Shown: positions 50,468-58,814 of the stretch, in pieces | Layout: every line of letters starts with the position of its first letter | Position numbering within the stretch: position 1 is the first letter of the stretch | Origin: Pseudomonadota bacterium | GTDB lineage: Bacteria; Desulfobacterota; Desulfarculia; Desulfarculales; Desulfarculaceae | Length of the DNA: 64,000 nt | NCBI GenBank assembly: GCA_018819925.1 | Contig: JAHJPG010000087.1 | Span: forward strand, 1-64,000 | Direction of reading: 5' to 3' | Program-made: the position numbers and the translations under genes | Notes under the pieces: generated by a model | What the model was told of the DNA's origin: nothing | Databases searched by the model: none | The model's input: the letters and a program-made list of their open reading frames with translations, nothing else

Positions 50468-51777
50468 TGAGCGCTTCTCGCCTCAGCGCCGTGCTCTTCG
50501 AGGGGCACCCCGGCCTGGCCGATCTTTTCTACCGCCTGGCCCGGATCTTCGCCCTGAGCCTGGTGTTCATTCTCCCCTTGGAGGCCATCACCGCCGCTCG
50601 GGAGATGGCGGCGGCGGGGATGGCGCTTTTTCTGGTCCTGTTCTTTTGGGCCCGCCACCAGTTCAGCTTCCGCTCCACGGTGCTTTTCTGGCCCCTGATC
50701 TTCTATGTGGCCACCACGGTGTTCAGCCTGTTCACAGCCGTGGACATGGCCTACACCCTCAAGGAGCTCAGAGCCGAGGTGCTCAAGGGCCTGATCGTCT
50801 TCTATGTCGGGGTGCATCTGATCCAGGACCAGGAAAACCTCAAGCAGTTCTGGGGCGTGATCCTGGTCGGACTCGCCGTGATGACCATGGCCGGGCTGGT
50901 GTTTTTTTTCCGCGAAGGCGGCTCGCTGCTCAATCACGCGGTGCGGGCCGGCTCCATGCACAGCGGCTACGGCACCTTGGGCACCTATTTGGTTATGGTG
51001 TGGCCCTATATGCTGCTGGCGCCCTTGCTGTGGCCCCAGCCCTGGGCCCGCTGGCCCTGGCTGGCCTTGACCCTGGCTGCCGCCCTGCTGACCTACGCCA
51101 CCTACAACCGGGCCGCCTGGCTGGCGATTCTATTGCAGACCGCCCTGTGCCTGGTGATGCTGTCGCGGCGGCGCCTGCGCACCGTGCTGCTGGTGGGCCT
51201 GGCCGCCCTGGTGGTGGCTGGGCTGATGTTCACCGCCCCGGGCTCGCGCCACGGCGAACGCTGGGACCGGCTGGTGACCAACCCCCTGAAAACCGGGGGC
51301 ACCGCCGGGGATCTCCTGGCTCTGTGGAACTACTCCTACAAGCAGATCAAGGAGGATCCCTTCCGGGGCATAGGCTTGGGGCGGCACAGTTTTTCCAAGG
51401 CCTACCCGGAGTTCAGGCGCACCCACCAGCCCCTGCTGTGGCACGCTCACAACATGTTCGTGGACCTGACCCTCCAACTGGGGGTGCAGGGGCTGGCGGC
51501 CATTGTACTGATAATGGCAGTGCTGATATGGGCCTTGTGGCCCCATTCGCCGCCGATTGGCGGCCAGGCGGCTCAGGCCTTCGGGGCGGCCACTGCGGCC
51601 ATGGTGGCGGGCTTTTGCCTGCGCAACCTGTTTGACGATTTTTTCGTGGACGACACGGGTATGATGTTTTGGCTGCTGGCCGGCTTGGCCCTGGGGGGGC
51701 GGGAGCTGATCCGGGGCAAGGCCAAAGCGCTGGGAAATAACCGCCCAGAGGCGGCGATGACGGGAATAACGGCATGA
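50467..51777 (+). CDS. O-antigen ligase/polymerase (Wzy_C family)
   Basis: This 436-residue polytopic membrane protein has about eleven hydrophobic segments. A large periplasmic loop near residues 255-330 contains FRGIGLGRHSFSKAYPEF and LLWHAHNMFVDLTLQLGVQG, the signature of the O-antigen ligase family. It probably joins O-antigen to lipid A-core (WaaL), or polymerises repeat units. The C-terminus DDFFVDDTGMMFWLLAGLAL is also typical. It overlaps ugd by four bases. Confidence 0.87.
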   Translation: MSASRLSAVLFEGHPGLADLFYRLARIFALSLVFILPLEAITAAREMAAAGMALFLVLFFWARHQFSFRSTVLFWPLIFYVATTVFSLFTAVDMAYTLKELRAEVLKGLIVFYVGVHLIQDQENLKQFWGVILVGLAVMTMAGLVFFFREGGSLLNHAVRAGSMHSGYGTLGTYLVMVWPYMLLAPLLWPQPWARWPWLALTLAAALLTYATYNRAAWLAILLQTALCLVMLSRRRLRTVLLVGLAALVVAGLMFTAPGSRHGERWDRLVTNPLKTGGTAGDLLALWNYSYKQIKEDPFRGIGLGRHSFSKAYPEFRRTHQPLLWHAHNMFVDLTLQLGVQGLAAIVLIMAVLIWALWPHSPPIGGQAAQAFGAATAAMVAGFCLRNLFDDFFVDDTGMMFWLLAGLALGGRELIRGKAKALGNNRPEAAMTGITA

Positions 51778-53078
51778 ATATCTGCATGGTTGGCGTGGGA
51801 TACGTGGGACTGGTCACAGGCACCTGCTTCGCCGAATTCGGCATCAACGTGGTGTGCGTGGACAAGGTCCAGGACAAGATCGACATGCTCAAGCAGGGCA
51901 AGGTGCCCATCTACGAGCCGGGCCTGGAAGAGCTGGTGGCCAAGAACATGCGCGAGGGCCGCTTGAGCTTCACCACCGACCTCAACGAGGGCATCAAGAA
52001 TTCGCTGGTCATATTCATCGCCGTGGGCACTCCCCAGGGCAACGACGGGGCGGCCGACCTCAAGTACGTGGAGCAGGTGGCCAAGAGCATCGGCCAGACC
52101 ATGACCGACTACAAGGTGGTGGTCACCAAGTCCACGGTGCCGGTGGGCACGGGGCAAAAGGTGGCGGCCATCATCAAGGCCAACCAGAAAGCCCCGGTGG
52201 ATTTCGATGTGGTGAGCAATCCCGAGTTTTTGCGCGAGGGATCGGCCATCGAGGACTTCATGCGCCCCAACCGGGTGGTGGTGGGCACGGGCAGCGAGCG
52301 GGCCCAGGCGGTCATGCGCGACCTGTACGCCCCCCTGTATCTCATCGAGACCCCCTTCGTGCTCACCAACGTGGAAACCGCGGAGATGATCAAGTACGCC
52401 TCCAACGCCTTTTTGGCCACCAAGATCAGCTTCATAAACGAGATGGCCAACATCTGCGAAAAGGTGGGGGCGGACGTGAACTTGGTGGCCAAGGGCATGG
52501 GCCTGGACCGGCGCATCGGCTCCAAGTTTTTGCACGCCGGCCCGGGCTACGGCGGCTCCTGCTTTCCCAAGGACACCGAGGCCATCGCCCACATCGCCAA
52601 GGACCACGACTACCGCTTTGCCATCGTGGAGGCGGTGATCGAGGTCAACCGCCTTCAGCGCGAGTTGATGAGCCTGAAAATCGCCAAGGCCGTGGGCGGG
52701 GAGCTTCGGGGCAAGGTGGTGGCCTGCTTGGGGCTCACCTTCAAGCCCAACACCGACGACATGCGCGAGTCGCCCAGCCTGGTCATCCTGCCCTCCTTGA
52801 TGAAGCGGGGTGCCGTGGTGCGGGCCTACGACCCGGCGGGCATGGCCGAGGCCAAGGAGATGATGCCCGGCCTGGTGGCCTGCGACAACGCCTACCATGC
52901 CGCCGAGGGGGCCGACTGCCTGGTGCTCATGACCGAGTGGAACCAGTTCCGCAACCTGGACTGGGAGCGGCTCAAGGGAGCCATGCGGGAGAAGGTGGTG
53001 GTGGACTTGCGCAACGTGTACCAGCCCGAGAAGGTGCGCCAAGCCGGATTCACCTACTCCAGCGTGGGACGCCTCTAG
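51774..53078 (+). CDS. ugd: UDP-glucose 6-dehydrogenase
   Basis: This 434-residue enzyme oxidises UDP-glucose to UDP-glucuronate. It starts MNICMVGVGYVGLVTGTCFA and has the catalytic cysteine in GYGGSCFPKDTEAIAHIA. LGLTFKPNTDDMRESPSLVI lies in the C-terminal domain. UDP-glucuronate feeds Ara4N synthesis, epimerisation or capsule building, and the arn genes upstream fit this. The length is normal. Confidence 0.96.
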   Translation: MNICMVGVGYVGLVTGTCFAEFGINVVCVDKVQDKIDMLKQGKVPIYEPGLEELVAKNMREGRLSFTTDLNEGIKNSLVIFIAVGTPQGNDGAADLKYVEQVAKSIGQTMTDYKVVVTKSTVPVGTGQKVAAIIKANQKAPVDFDVVSNPEFLREGSAIEDFMRPNRVVVGTGSERAQAVMRDLYAPLYLIETPFVLTNVETAEMIKYASNAFLATKISFINEMANICEKVGADVNLVAKGMGLDRRIGSKFLHAGPGYGGSCFPKDTEAIAHIAKDHDYRFAIVEAVIEVNRLQRELMSLKIAKAVGGELRGKVVACLGLTFKPNTDDMRESPSLVILPSLMKRGAVVRAYDPAGMAEAKEMMPGLVACDNAYHAAEGADCLVLMTEWNQFRNLDWERLKGAMREKVVVDLRNVYQPEKVRQAGFTYSSVGRL

Positions 53079-53088
53079 GAGCGCGGCC

Positions 53089-53631
53089 ATGGGTGCCGCG
53101 CCTCGGCCGGCCCGTCTGGTGGTAAGCCTGTTGGCCGGGCATGAACAACCGCGGGCCCAGGCCCTGCGGCGTCTGGCCTCGGCCCTGGGGCGGGTGGTAT
53201 CCTATTCCGAGCCCATTAATTTTACGAAGAGCGCATACTACACTTCGGAGATGGGCCCCGGTCTGGACAGACGGTTGGCCGCCCTGGAGGACTTGCGCCT
53301 GCCCGGCGAATTGGCCGGCATCAAATGCCTGTGCCAGCAGATCGAGACCGATTTGTCCCTCGGGGGCCGGCGGCAAGTCAACCTGGACCCCGGCCTCTTG
53401 GACCGGGACAGCCTGGTGCTGGCCACCCACAAGTTTTCCGGGCACCGCCTGGAGCTGGCGCCGGGCATATACGGCGAAGTGACCCTTTATTACATGGGCG
53501 GTGGCTACAAGGCCTTGCCCTGGACCTACCCCGACTACGCCGGGGAGCAAATGCGCGACCTGCTGGAGCATCTGCGCGGCCGCCTCTTGTGGCAAGGCCA
53601 ACAACAGCAGGCGCGGGGAGATATTTTTTGA
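53089..53631 (+). CDS. DUF4416 family protein
   Basis: This 180-residue protein belongs to DUF4416, a family of unknown function in delta-type proteobacteria and relatives. Typical parts are YSEPINFTKSAYYTSEMGP and DPGLLDRDSLVLATHKFSGH, with EVTLYYMGGGYKALPWTYPD near the end. No signal or membrane segment is visible. It lies next to yicC, remA and gmk, a common arrangement. Its stop overlaps the yicC start. Confidence 0.88.
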   Translation: MGAAPRPARLVVSLLAGHEQPRAQALRRLASALGRVVSYSEPINFTKSAYYTSEMGPGLDRRLAALEDLRLPGELAGIKCLCQQIETDLSLGGRRQVNLDPGLLDRDSLVLATHKFSGHRLELAPGIYGEVTLYYMGGGYKALPWTYPDYAGEQMRDLLEHLRGRLLWQGQQQQARGDIF

Positions 53632-54506
53632 TCAAGTCCATGACCGGCTATGGCCGCGGCCAGAGCGCCGTCGGCGAGGGAAGCTGGGTGGCGGAGCTCA
53701 AGACCGTGAACTCCCGCTACCTGGATTTCCACCTGCGCCTGCCCGCGGGGCTCACCGCCCTGGAGGAGCGCATCAAAAAGTTCGTGGGCGCGCGCCTCAC
53801 CCGGGGCCGCGTGAGCCTGAGCATCGCCGCCAGCGGCGCGGTGGGGGCTGCTCCGCGCCTGGTGCTAAACCGGCCCCTGGTGCGCGAATACCGCCGGGTG
53901 CTGGCCGAGCTGCAACAGGAGCTGGGCATCACCCAGGACCCGGGCATCGCGCCCTTTCTCCACAACCGCGACCTGATCCTGAGCCAGGAGGAGGGGCCCG
54001 ACCCCGAGGCCCTGTGGTCCCAGCTTGAGCCCGCCTTGGCCCAGGCCCTGGACGAACTGGAGGCCATGCGCGCCGCCGAGGGCAGGGCCCTGGCCGATGA
54101 CCTGGCCGCCCGTCTGGAGGTGGTGGGGCGTCTGTTCAGCGAGGCGGCGGCCCGCTCCCCCCAGGTGGTGGCCGGCTACCAGGAGCGCCTGCGGGAACGC
54201 ATCGCCTTTCTCACCGGCGAAACCGAGCCCGACCCCCAGCGCCTGGCCATGGAGGTGGCGGTCATCGCCGACAAGGCGGACATCACCGAAGAGGCGGTGC
54301 GCGCGGCCAGCCATCTGGAGCAACTCAGGCAGTTCTTGCAAAGCTCCGAGCCGGTGGGGCGCAAGCTGGATTTCCTGATGCAGGAGCTCAACCGCGAGGC
54401 CAACACCATGGGCTCCAAGACCCCGGACGCCGAGGCGGGCCAGACCATCGTGGAACTCAAGGCCGAGTTGGAGCGCATCCGGGAGCAGGTGCAAAACATT
54501 GAGTAG
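53628..54506 (+). CDS. yicC: YicC family protein (RNase-like stress factor)
   Basis: This 292-residue protein starts IKSMTGYGRGQ and continues VAELKTVNSRYLDFHLRLP, the YicC hallmark. The C-terminal part is highly conserved: GRKLDFLMQELNREANTMG and SKTPDAEAGQTIVELKAELE. E. coli YicC has been linked to RNA decay. I place the start at a TTG (53628), seven bases after GGGGAG; the ATG at 53640 is too far from that site. It overlaps DUF4416 by four bases. Confidence 0.92.
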   Translation: MIKSMTGYGRGQSAVGEGSWVAELKTVNSRYLDFHLRLPAGLTALEERIKKFVGARLTRGRVSLSIAASGAVGAAPRLVLNRPLVREYRRVLAELQQELGITQDPGIAPFLHNRDLILSQEEGPDPEALWSQLEPALAQALDELEAMRAAEGRALADDLAARLEVVGRLFSEAAARSPQVVAGYQERLRERIAFLTGETEPDPQRLAMEVAVIADKADITEEAVRAASHLEQLRQFLQSSEPVGRKLDFLMQELNREANTMGSKTPDAEAGQTIVELKAELERIREQVQNIE

Positions 54507-54521
54507 GAACGAGAGGCACCC

Positions 54522-54809
54522 ATGGCCGGCAAGCTGATGAGCCTGGGCTTTAGCAACACCGTGGCCGCCCGGCGGGTGGTGGCCATCCTGAATCCGGCCA
54601 GCGCGCCCATGAAGCGCCTGCGCGAGGAGGCCCGCCAGGCGGGCCGCCTGCTGGACGCCACCCAGGGGCGGCGCACCCGAAGCATCGTGATTACCGATTC
54701 GGGCCATGTGCTGCTCTCGGCCATACAGCCGGACACCATGGCCCAGCGCTACGAGTCCACCAGCTTTGAGGACACGCCTTTGGGACTGAGCGAGGAGGAG
54801 CCGGCATGA
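54522..54809 (+). CDS. remA: RemA-like regulator (DUF370)
   Basis: This 95-residue protein belongs to the RemA/DUF370 family. It has [20 protein letters not shown] and [20 protein letters not shown]. RemA of Bacillus subtilis is a DNA-binding regulator of matrix genes; in Gram-negatives it is usually next to gmk, with an unknown role. It overlaps gmk by four bases. Confidence 0.92.
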   Translation: MAGKLMSLGFSNTVAARRVVAILNPASAPMKRLREEARQAGRLLDATQGRRTRSIVITDSGHVLLSAIQPDTMAQRYESTSFEDTPLGLSEEEPA

Positions 54810-55414
54810 GCCAGGCTGGCCAGATATTCGTGCTTTCGGGTCCCCCCGGGGCGGGCAAGAGCAGCATCGCCGCCCGGGTGCGGGCGGACATGCCCGACCT
54901 GGCCTATTCGGTGAGCCTGACCACCCGGCCACCCCGGCCCGGAGAGCGCGACGGGGTGGACTATTACTTCGTCACCCGCCAGGAATTCCAGCGGCGCATC
55001 GCCGCCGGAGAGATGGCCGAGCACGAGGAGATATTCGGCAACCTCTACGGCACCTCGCAAAAGGTGGTGGGCCAGGTGTTGGAGCAGGGTCAGGATTTGT
55101 TTCTGGACACCGACGTAAACGGGGCCGAGCAGCTCCAGAAGCGTTTTCCCGAAGGGGTGTTCATTTTCCTGTTGCCCCCCAGCCGCAAGGTTTTGGAAGA
55201 GCGCTTGCGGGGCCGGGCCACCGAAGAAGAGTCCCAGGTGCGCCAGCGCCTGGAGCGGGTGCGCTACGAGCTGACCAAGGCCAAGAACTACACCCACCTG
55301 GTGGTCAACGATAATCTGGAAAAGGCCGTGGCCGAGGTGGAGGCCATCATCACCGCCAGCCGCCGCCGCACCCAGCGGCATCTGAAGCTGCTGGAAGAAT
55401 TTCAGGCGTCCTAG
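54806..55414 (+). CDS. gmk: Guanylate kinase
   Basis: This 202-residue enzyme phosphorylates GMP to GDP. The P-loop is [14 protein letters not shown]. The GMP-binding part is [20 protein letters not shown] with FEEIFGN-like [13 protein letters not shown]. The length is normal. It follows remA with a four-base overlap; rlmB follows one base later. Confidence 0.96.
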   Translation: MSQAGQIFVLSGPPGAGKSSIAARVRADMPDLAYSVSLTTRPPRPGERDGVDYYFVTRQEFQRRIAAGEMAEHEEIFGNLYGTSQKVVGQVLEQGQDLFLDTDVNGAEQLQKRFPEGVFIFLLPPSRKVLEERLRGRATEEESQVRQRLERVRYELTKAKNYTHLVVNDNLEKAVAEVEAIITASRRRTQRHLKLLEEFQAS

Positions 55415-55415
55415 A

Positions 55416-56174
55416 ATGGCAAACGAAGATAACAGCGTTATCGTGGGCCGCCACGCCGTGGCCCAGGCCCTGGCCGAGCAGCCGGAGATGGCCGGCGAAC
55501 TGCTCTTGGCCGCCGGCGACAGCGGCCCGGCCCTGGGCCGCCTGGCCGAGGCGGCCCGGGTGGTGGGCATCAAAGTGCGCCGGGCCCCCCGGGCGCGGCT
55601 CAACGAGTTGGCCGGAGGCGCGGCCCACCAGGGCGTGGCCTTGATGATGGCCGCCTACCCCTATGCCGACTTTGAGCAGATCATCGCCGCAGCCCAGGCC
55701 GCCGGGGACCGGGCCCTGGTGGTTGTCGCCGACCACATCCAGGACCCCCACAACCTGGGGGCCATTTTGCGCAGCGCTGCCACCGCCGGGGCCCAAGGTT
55801 TGGTCATGCCCAAGGACCGGGCCTGCCCCCTGACCCCGGCCGCGCTCAAGGCCGCCGCCGGGGCCGCCTCCCTGGTGCCGGTGGCCCGGGTGACCAACCT
55901 AAGCGCCGCCGCCCAGGAGCTGAAGGAGGCGGGCCTGTGGCTTCTGGCCGCGGCCACCCGCCAGGCCCCGCCGCCTTGGGAGCACGACCTGGTGCGGCCC
56001 GTGGCCCTGGTGGTGGGGGGAGAGCACAAGGGCGTGGGCCCGCGCCTCTTGTCCCTGTGCGACATGAGCGCCAGCCTGCCCCTGGCCCCTGGGGTGGAGA
56101 GCCTCAACGCCTCGGTGGCCGCCGGGGCGCTGCTGTTCGAGATAGTGCGCCAACGCCAGAGCGGCCGGGGATAA
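55416..56174 (+). CDS. rlmB: 23S rRNA 2'-O-methyltransferase (RlmB/TrmH family)
   Basis: This 252-residue SPOUT methyltransferase probably methylates G2251 of 23S rRNA. It has an N-terminal L7Ae-like substrate domain (about 1-80). The three SPOUT motifs are DHIQDPHNLGAILRSAATAG, PVALVVGGEHKGVGPRLLS and PLAPGVESLNASVAAGALLF. It ends the long plus-strand run; the next gene is convergent. Confidence 0.92.
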   Translation: MANEDNSVIVGRHAVAQALAEQPEMAGELLLAAGDSGPALGRLAEAARVVGIKVRRAPRARLNELAGGAAHQGVALMMAAYPYADFEQIIAAAQAAGDRALVVVADHIQDPHNLGAILRSAATAGAQGLVMPKDRACPLTPAALKAAAGAASLVPVARVTNLSAAAQELKEAGLWLLAAATRQAPPPWEHDLVRPVALVVGGEHKGVGPRLLSLCDMSASLPLAPGVESLNASVAAGALLFEIVRQRQSGRG

Positions 56175-56222
56175 ACCCGGCCGCCGCGCTGCAAGGGGCG
56201 GGACCGCCCCGTCTAATTATGT

Positions 56223-56912
56223 CTAAGTGTAATCCCGCTCGCCAAAGATGGCCGTGCCCACGCGCACCAGGGTGGCCCCCTCGGAGATTGCCGCTTCGTA
56301 GTCGCCGCTCATGCCCATGGACAGATGCCGCATGGCGCCGGGCGGCAGGTCGCGGCCTATTTCTTCGGCTAGGCGGCGCAATGCGGCGAACATGGGGCGG
56401 GCCCGCTCGGGGTCGTTGAAAAACGGCGGCATGGTCATCAGCCCGCTCAACTCCAGGTGCTCCAGGGCGGCCACCTCCTGGGCCAGGGCGGCGGCATGCT
56501 CCGGGGCGCAGCCCGCCTTTTGGGCCTCGCCGCCCACGTTGACCTGTAAGAGCACCCCCAAACGCCGTCCCAACTCGCCGGCCCGGCGGTCCAGGGCCCG
56601 GGCCAGCTTGATGCGGTCCACGCTTTGGATCACGTCGAACAGCTCGGCGGCCACCCGGGCCTTGTTGCTCTGCAAATGGCCGATGAAATGCCAGGAGGGG
56701 CCCGGTCCCACCGCCGCGATCTTGTCCTGGGCCTCTTGCACGTAGTTTTCGCCGAAGAGAATCTGACCGGCGCTCTGGGCGGCCTTCACCGCCTCGGGGC
56801 CGTGGGTCTTGCTAACGGCCACCAGGCGCACCTGTTCGGGCTTGCGGCCCGAGGCGCGGGCGGCCTCGGCGATGCGGGCGGTGACACGGGCCAGGTTGGC
56901 GGCGATGCTCAT
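56223..56912 (-). CDS. yggS: YggS-type PLP homeostasis protein
   Basis: This 229-residue protein has the alanine-racemase-like fold with the PLP lysine Lys35 in RLVAVSKTHGPEAVKAA. FGENYVQEAQDK and WHFIGHLQSNKARVA follow, and LSMGMSGDYEAAISEGATLV is near the end. It maintains free PLP and shows no clear catalysis. The ATG overlaps the maf stop by four bases; the longer frame is rejected. It ends a five-gene leftward operon. Confidence 0.95.
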   Translation of the reverse strand: MSIAANLARVTARIAEAARASGRKPEQVRLVAVSKTHGPEAVKAAQSAGQILFGENYVQEAQDKIAAVGPGPSWHFIGHLQSNKARVAAELFDVIQSVDRIKLARALDRRAGELGRRLGVLLQVNVGGEAQKAGCAPEHAAALAQEVAALEHLELSGLMTMPPFFNDPERARPMFAALRRLAEEIGRDLPPGAMRHLSMGMSGDYEAAISEGATLVRVGTAIFGERDYT

Positions 56913-57508
56913 GCGCTCCCTCCCCAGGGTTGTATCAAATCTTTGGCCAGCATCAGCTCGATCACCGCCGCCAGGGGCAGGCCCACCACGTTGGTGTAGG
57001 AGCCGCTCACCCGCTTGACCAAAGCCGCGCCCAGTCCCTGCACCGCGTAGGCCCCGGCCTTGTCCATGGGCTCGCCGCTGGCCACGTAGGCCGCGATCTC
57101 TCCGGCGCTCAGGGTGCGAAAGGTGACCCGGCTCTGGCCCAGGCCCACTTCCCGGTCGGAGCCGCTTTGCAGGCAATAGCCGGTGAGCACCAGGTGCTCG
57201 GCTCCGGAAAGGCGCCGTAGCATCCGGGCCGCTTCTTCCGGGTCTTGGGGCTTGCCCATTATTTCCTCGCCCAACACCACCAGGGTGTCGGCGGCCAGCA
57301 CCGTGTCGTTGGGAGCTACCCGCACCGCCGCCGCCTTGGCCGCGGCCAGGCGCTGGGCAGCCTGGGCGGCGCTTTCGCCGGGGAGCAGGCGTTCGTCTAT
57401 CTCGGCCGGGGCCAGGCGGAAATCCAGGCCCAGGCGCGAAAGCATCTCCCGGCGGCGCGGCGAAGCCGAGGCCAAGACCAGGCCCCGCCCTGGGGTAAGG
57501 CGGTACAT
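56909..57508 (-). CDS. maf: Maf-family nucleotide pyrophosphatase
   Basis: This 199-residue protein has the Maf signature LVLASASPRRREMLSRLGL at the N-terminus. AADTLVVLGEEIMGKPQDP and SGSYTNVVGLPLAAV follow. Maf proteins hydrolyse non-canonical or canonical NTPs to monophosphates and are linked to division arrest. It starts two bases after the tatD stop; the longer frame upstream is rejected. Confidence 0.94.
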   Translation of the reverse strand: MYRLTPGRGLVLASASPRRREMLSRLGLDFRLAPAEIDERLLPGESAAQAAQRLAAAKAAAVRVAPNDTVLAADTLVVLGEEIMGKPQDPEEAARMLRRLSGAEHLVLTGYCLQSGSDREVGLGQSRVTFRTLSAGEIAAYVASGEPMDKAGAYAVQGLGAALVKRVSGSYTNVVGLPLAAVIELMLAKDLIQPWGGSA

Positions 57509-57510
57509 GG

Positions 57511-58284
57511 CTAGTCTTCCATGTGGGGCAGGCTGAACAGGCGGCGCGCGTTGTCCGTGGTCACCGAGGCCACCTCCTCGGGGGTGATCCCCAAGGCCTT
57601 GGCCAAGGCCTGGTGGGTGTAACTCACATAGGCCGGCTCGTTGGGCTTGCCGCGATAGGGCTCGGGGCTCAGGTAGGGGCAATCGGTCTCGATGAGCAGC
57701 TTGGTCAGGGGCACGGTCTTCACCAGGGAGCGCAGCTCGTCTGATTTTTTGTAGGTAATCACTCCGGTGATGCCCAGGCTGAAGCCCAGCGAGACCACCT
57801 CGGCGGCCAGGGAGGCGTCGCCGCTGAAGCAGTGCACCACCCCGCCCACCCGCTCGGCACCGCTTTTGGCCAGCGTGTTCAAGACCTCGGCGTGAGCATC
57901 GCGGTCATGCACCACCAGGGGCAGCCCCAGGTCCAGGGCCAGTCCGATCTGGGCGGCGAAGGCTTCGCGTTGCAGGTGCCGGGGGGAGAGGTCACGATAA
58001 AAATCCAGGCCGCATTCGCCCACCGCGACCGCCGAGGCGGTCAGGGCCAAGCGCTTCAGTTCACCCCAAAGCTTGGGGCTGGCCTTGGCGGCCTCGTGGG
58101 GGTGCAGACCCACGGTGCAAAACACGCCGGGCAGCTCGCGGCTGAAATCGGCGGCGCGGCGGGAGGAGTCCAGATCGATGCCCACGGTGACGACCTGGCC
58201 CACGCCGGCTTTTTGGGCGCGGTCCAGGGCTGCCGCCGGGTCGTTCAGCAAATCCAGATGGGCGTGAGTGTTGATGAGCTTCAT
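57511..58284 (-). CDS. tatD: TatD-family metal-dependent hydrolase
   Basis: This 257-residue TIM-barrel hydrolase has NTHAHLDLL at the N-terminus (His7, His9). Its metal ligands continue in VGECGLDFYRDLSP and LVVHDRDAHAEVL, and in LLIETDCPYLSPEPYRGKPN. The family includes 3'-5' DNA exonucleases. The ATG overlaps the peptidase stop by four bases. Confidence 0.94.
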   Translation of the reverse strand: MKLINTHAHLDLLNDPAAALDRAQKAGVGQVVTVGIDLDSSRRAADFSRELPGVFCTVGLHPHEAAKASPKLWGELKRLALTASAVAVGECGLDFYRDLSPRHLQREAFAAQIGLALDLGLPLVVHDRDAHAEVLNTLAKSGAERVGGVVHCFSGDASLAAEVVSLGFSLGITGVITYKKSDELRSLVKTVPLTKLLIETDCPYLSPEPYRGKPNEPAYVSYTHQALAKALGITPEEVASVTTDNARRLFSLPHMED

Positions 58285-58814
58285 GAAGTTAATTCCTTGC
58301 CAAGGGCCCGCCGGGAAACAAGACGGGCCAAGTCATCCGCTGCGATGGGAGCGGGAGAGCGCTGCCCTTGGCTAACGTAGAGCCTTGGAGGTGACGCGCC
58401 GGGGCCGGCCAAATCGATATGCAGCCAGTCCTTGGGGAAATTATACAGGATGATTTGCCCGCAGGGCAGGTTGGCCCTGGCCCAAAGGGCCAGAAGCGGC
58501 GTCTCCACCCCCGGGGCCAAGGGCCTGATGTCCGCCGCCTCGCCCCGGCAGTGCCGGCTGGTGCGGTTCAGGGAGACGTACCAGTTGAGCTCCGGCGAGC
58601 GGTAGCCGCTGGTCACCTTGATGGCCCCGAAGCGCATGCGCAGGGGCTCCAGCACCAGGCGGGCCAGTTGTAGCAGGCGCTCAAGGGCGGCGGGTGAAGG
58701 GGTGTTGTCCAGGCCGTAGTTTTGGGCGGTGCTGGAAAAGACTAGCTCGCTTAGGGTGAAGTGGGGCGCGCTGGGAAGGGGGCGGTCCAGGGGCGGCGGG
58801 GACGGGGGGCTCAC
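58281..58814 (-). CDS. Peptidase M15-type D-Ala-D-Ala carboxypeptidase-like protein
   Basis: This 177-residue protein has the zinc motifs of family M15A: HCRGEAADI and WLHIDL. The N-terminal HFTLSELVFSSTAQNYGLDN matches this group. No signal peptide is visible after the chosen GTG start (58814), which overlaps the methyltransferase stop by four bases. It may cut peptidoglycan peptides; such domains also occur in phage endolysins, but nothing phage-like is nearby. How it would reach the periplasm is unclear. Confidence 0.82.
   Translation of the reverse strand: MSPPSPPPLDRPLPSAPHFTLSELVFSSTAQNYGLDNTPSPAALERLLQLARLVLEPLRMRFGAIKVTSGYRSPELNWYVSLNRTSRHCRGEAADIRPLAPGVETPLLALWARANLPCGQIILYNFPKDWLHIDLAGPGASPPRLYVSQGQRSPAPIAADDLARLVSRRALGKELTS

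Noticed and set aside
56175-56222. Bidirectional terminator between rlmB and yggS
   Set aside because: A short GGGGCGG/CCGCCCC stem is present but no T-run follows on either strand, so support is too weak.
58281-58814. M15 peptidase as part of a phage lysis cassette
   Set aside because: No holin, tail or capsid gene is nearby; the neighbours are housekeeping genes in a tightly overlapped operon.
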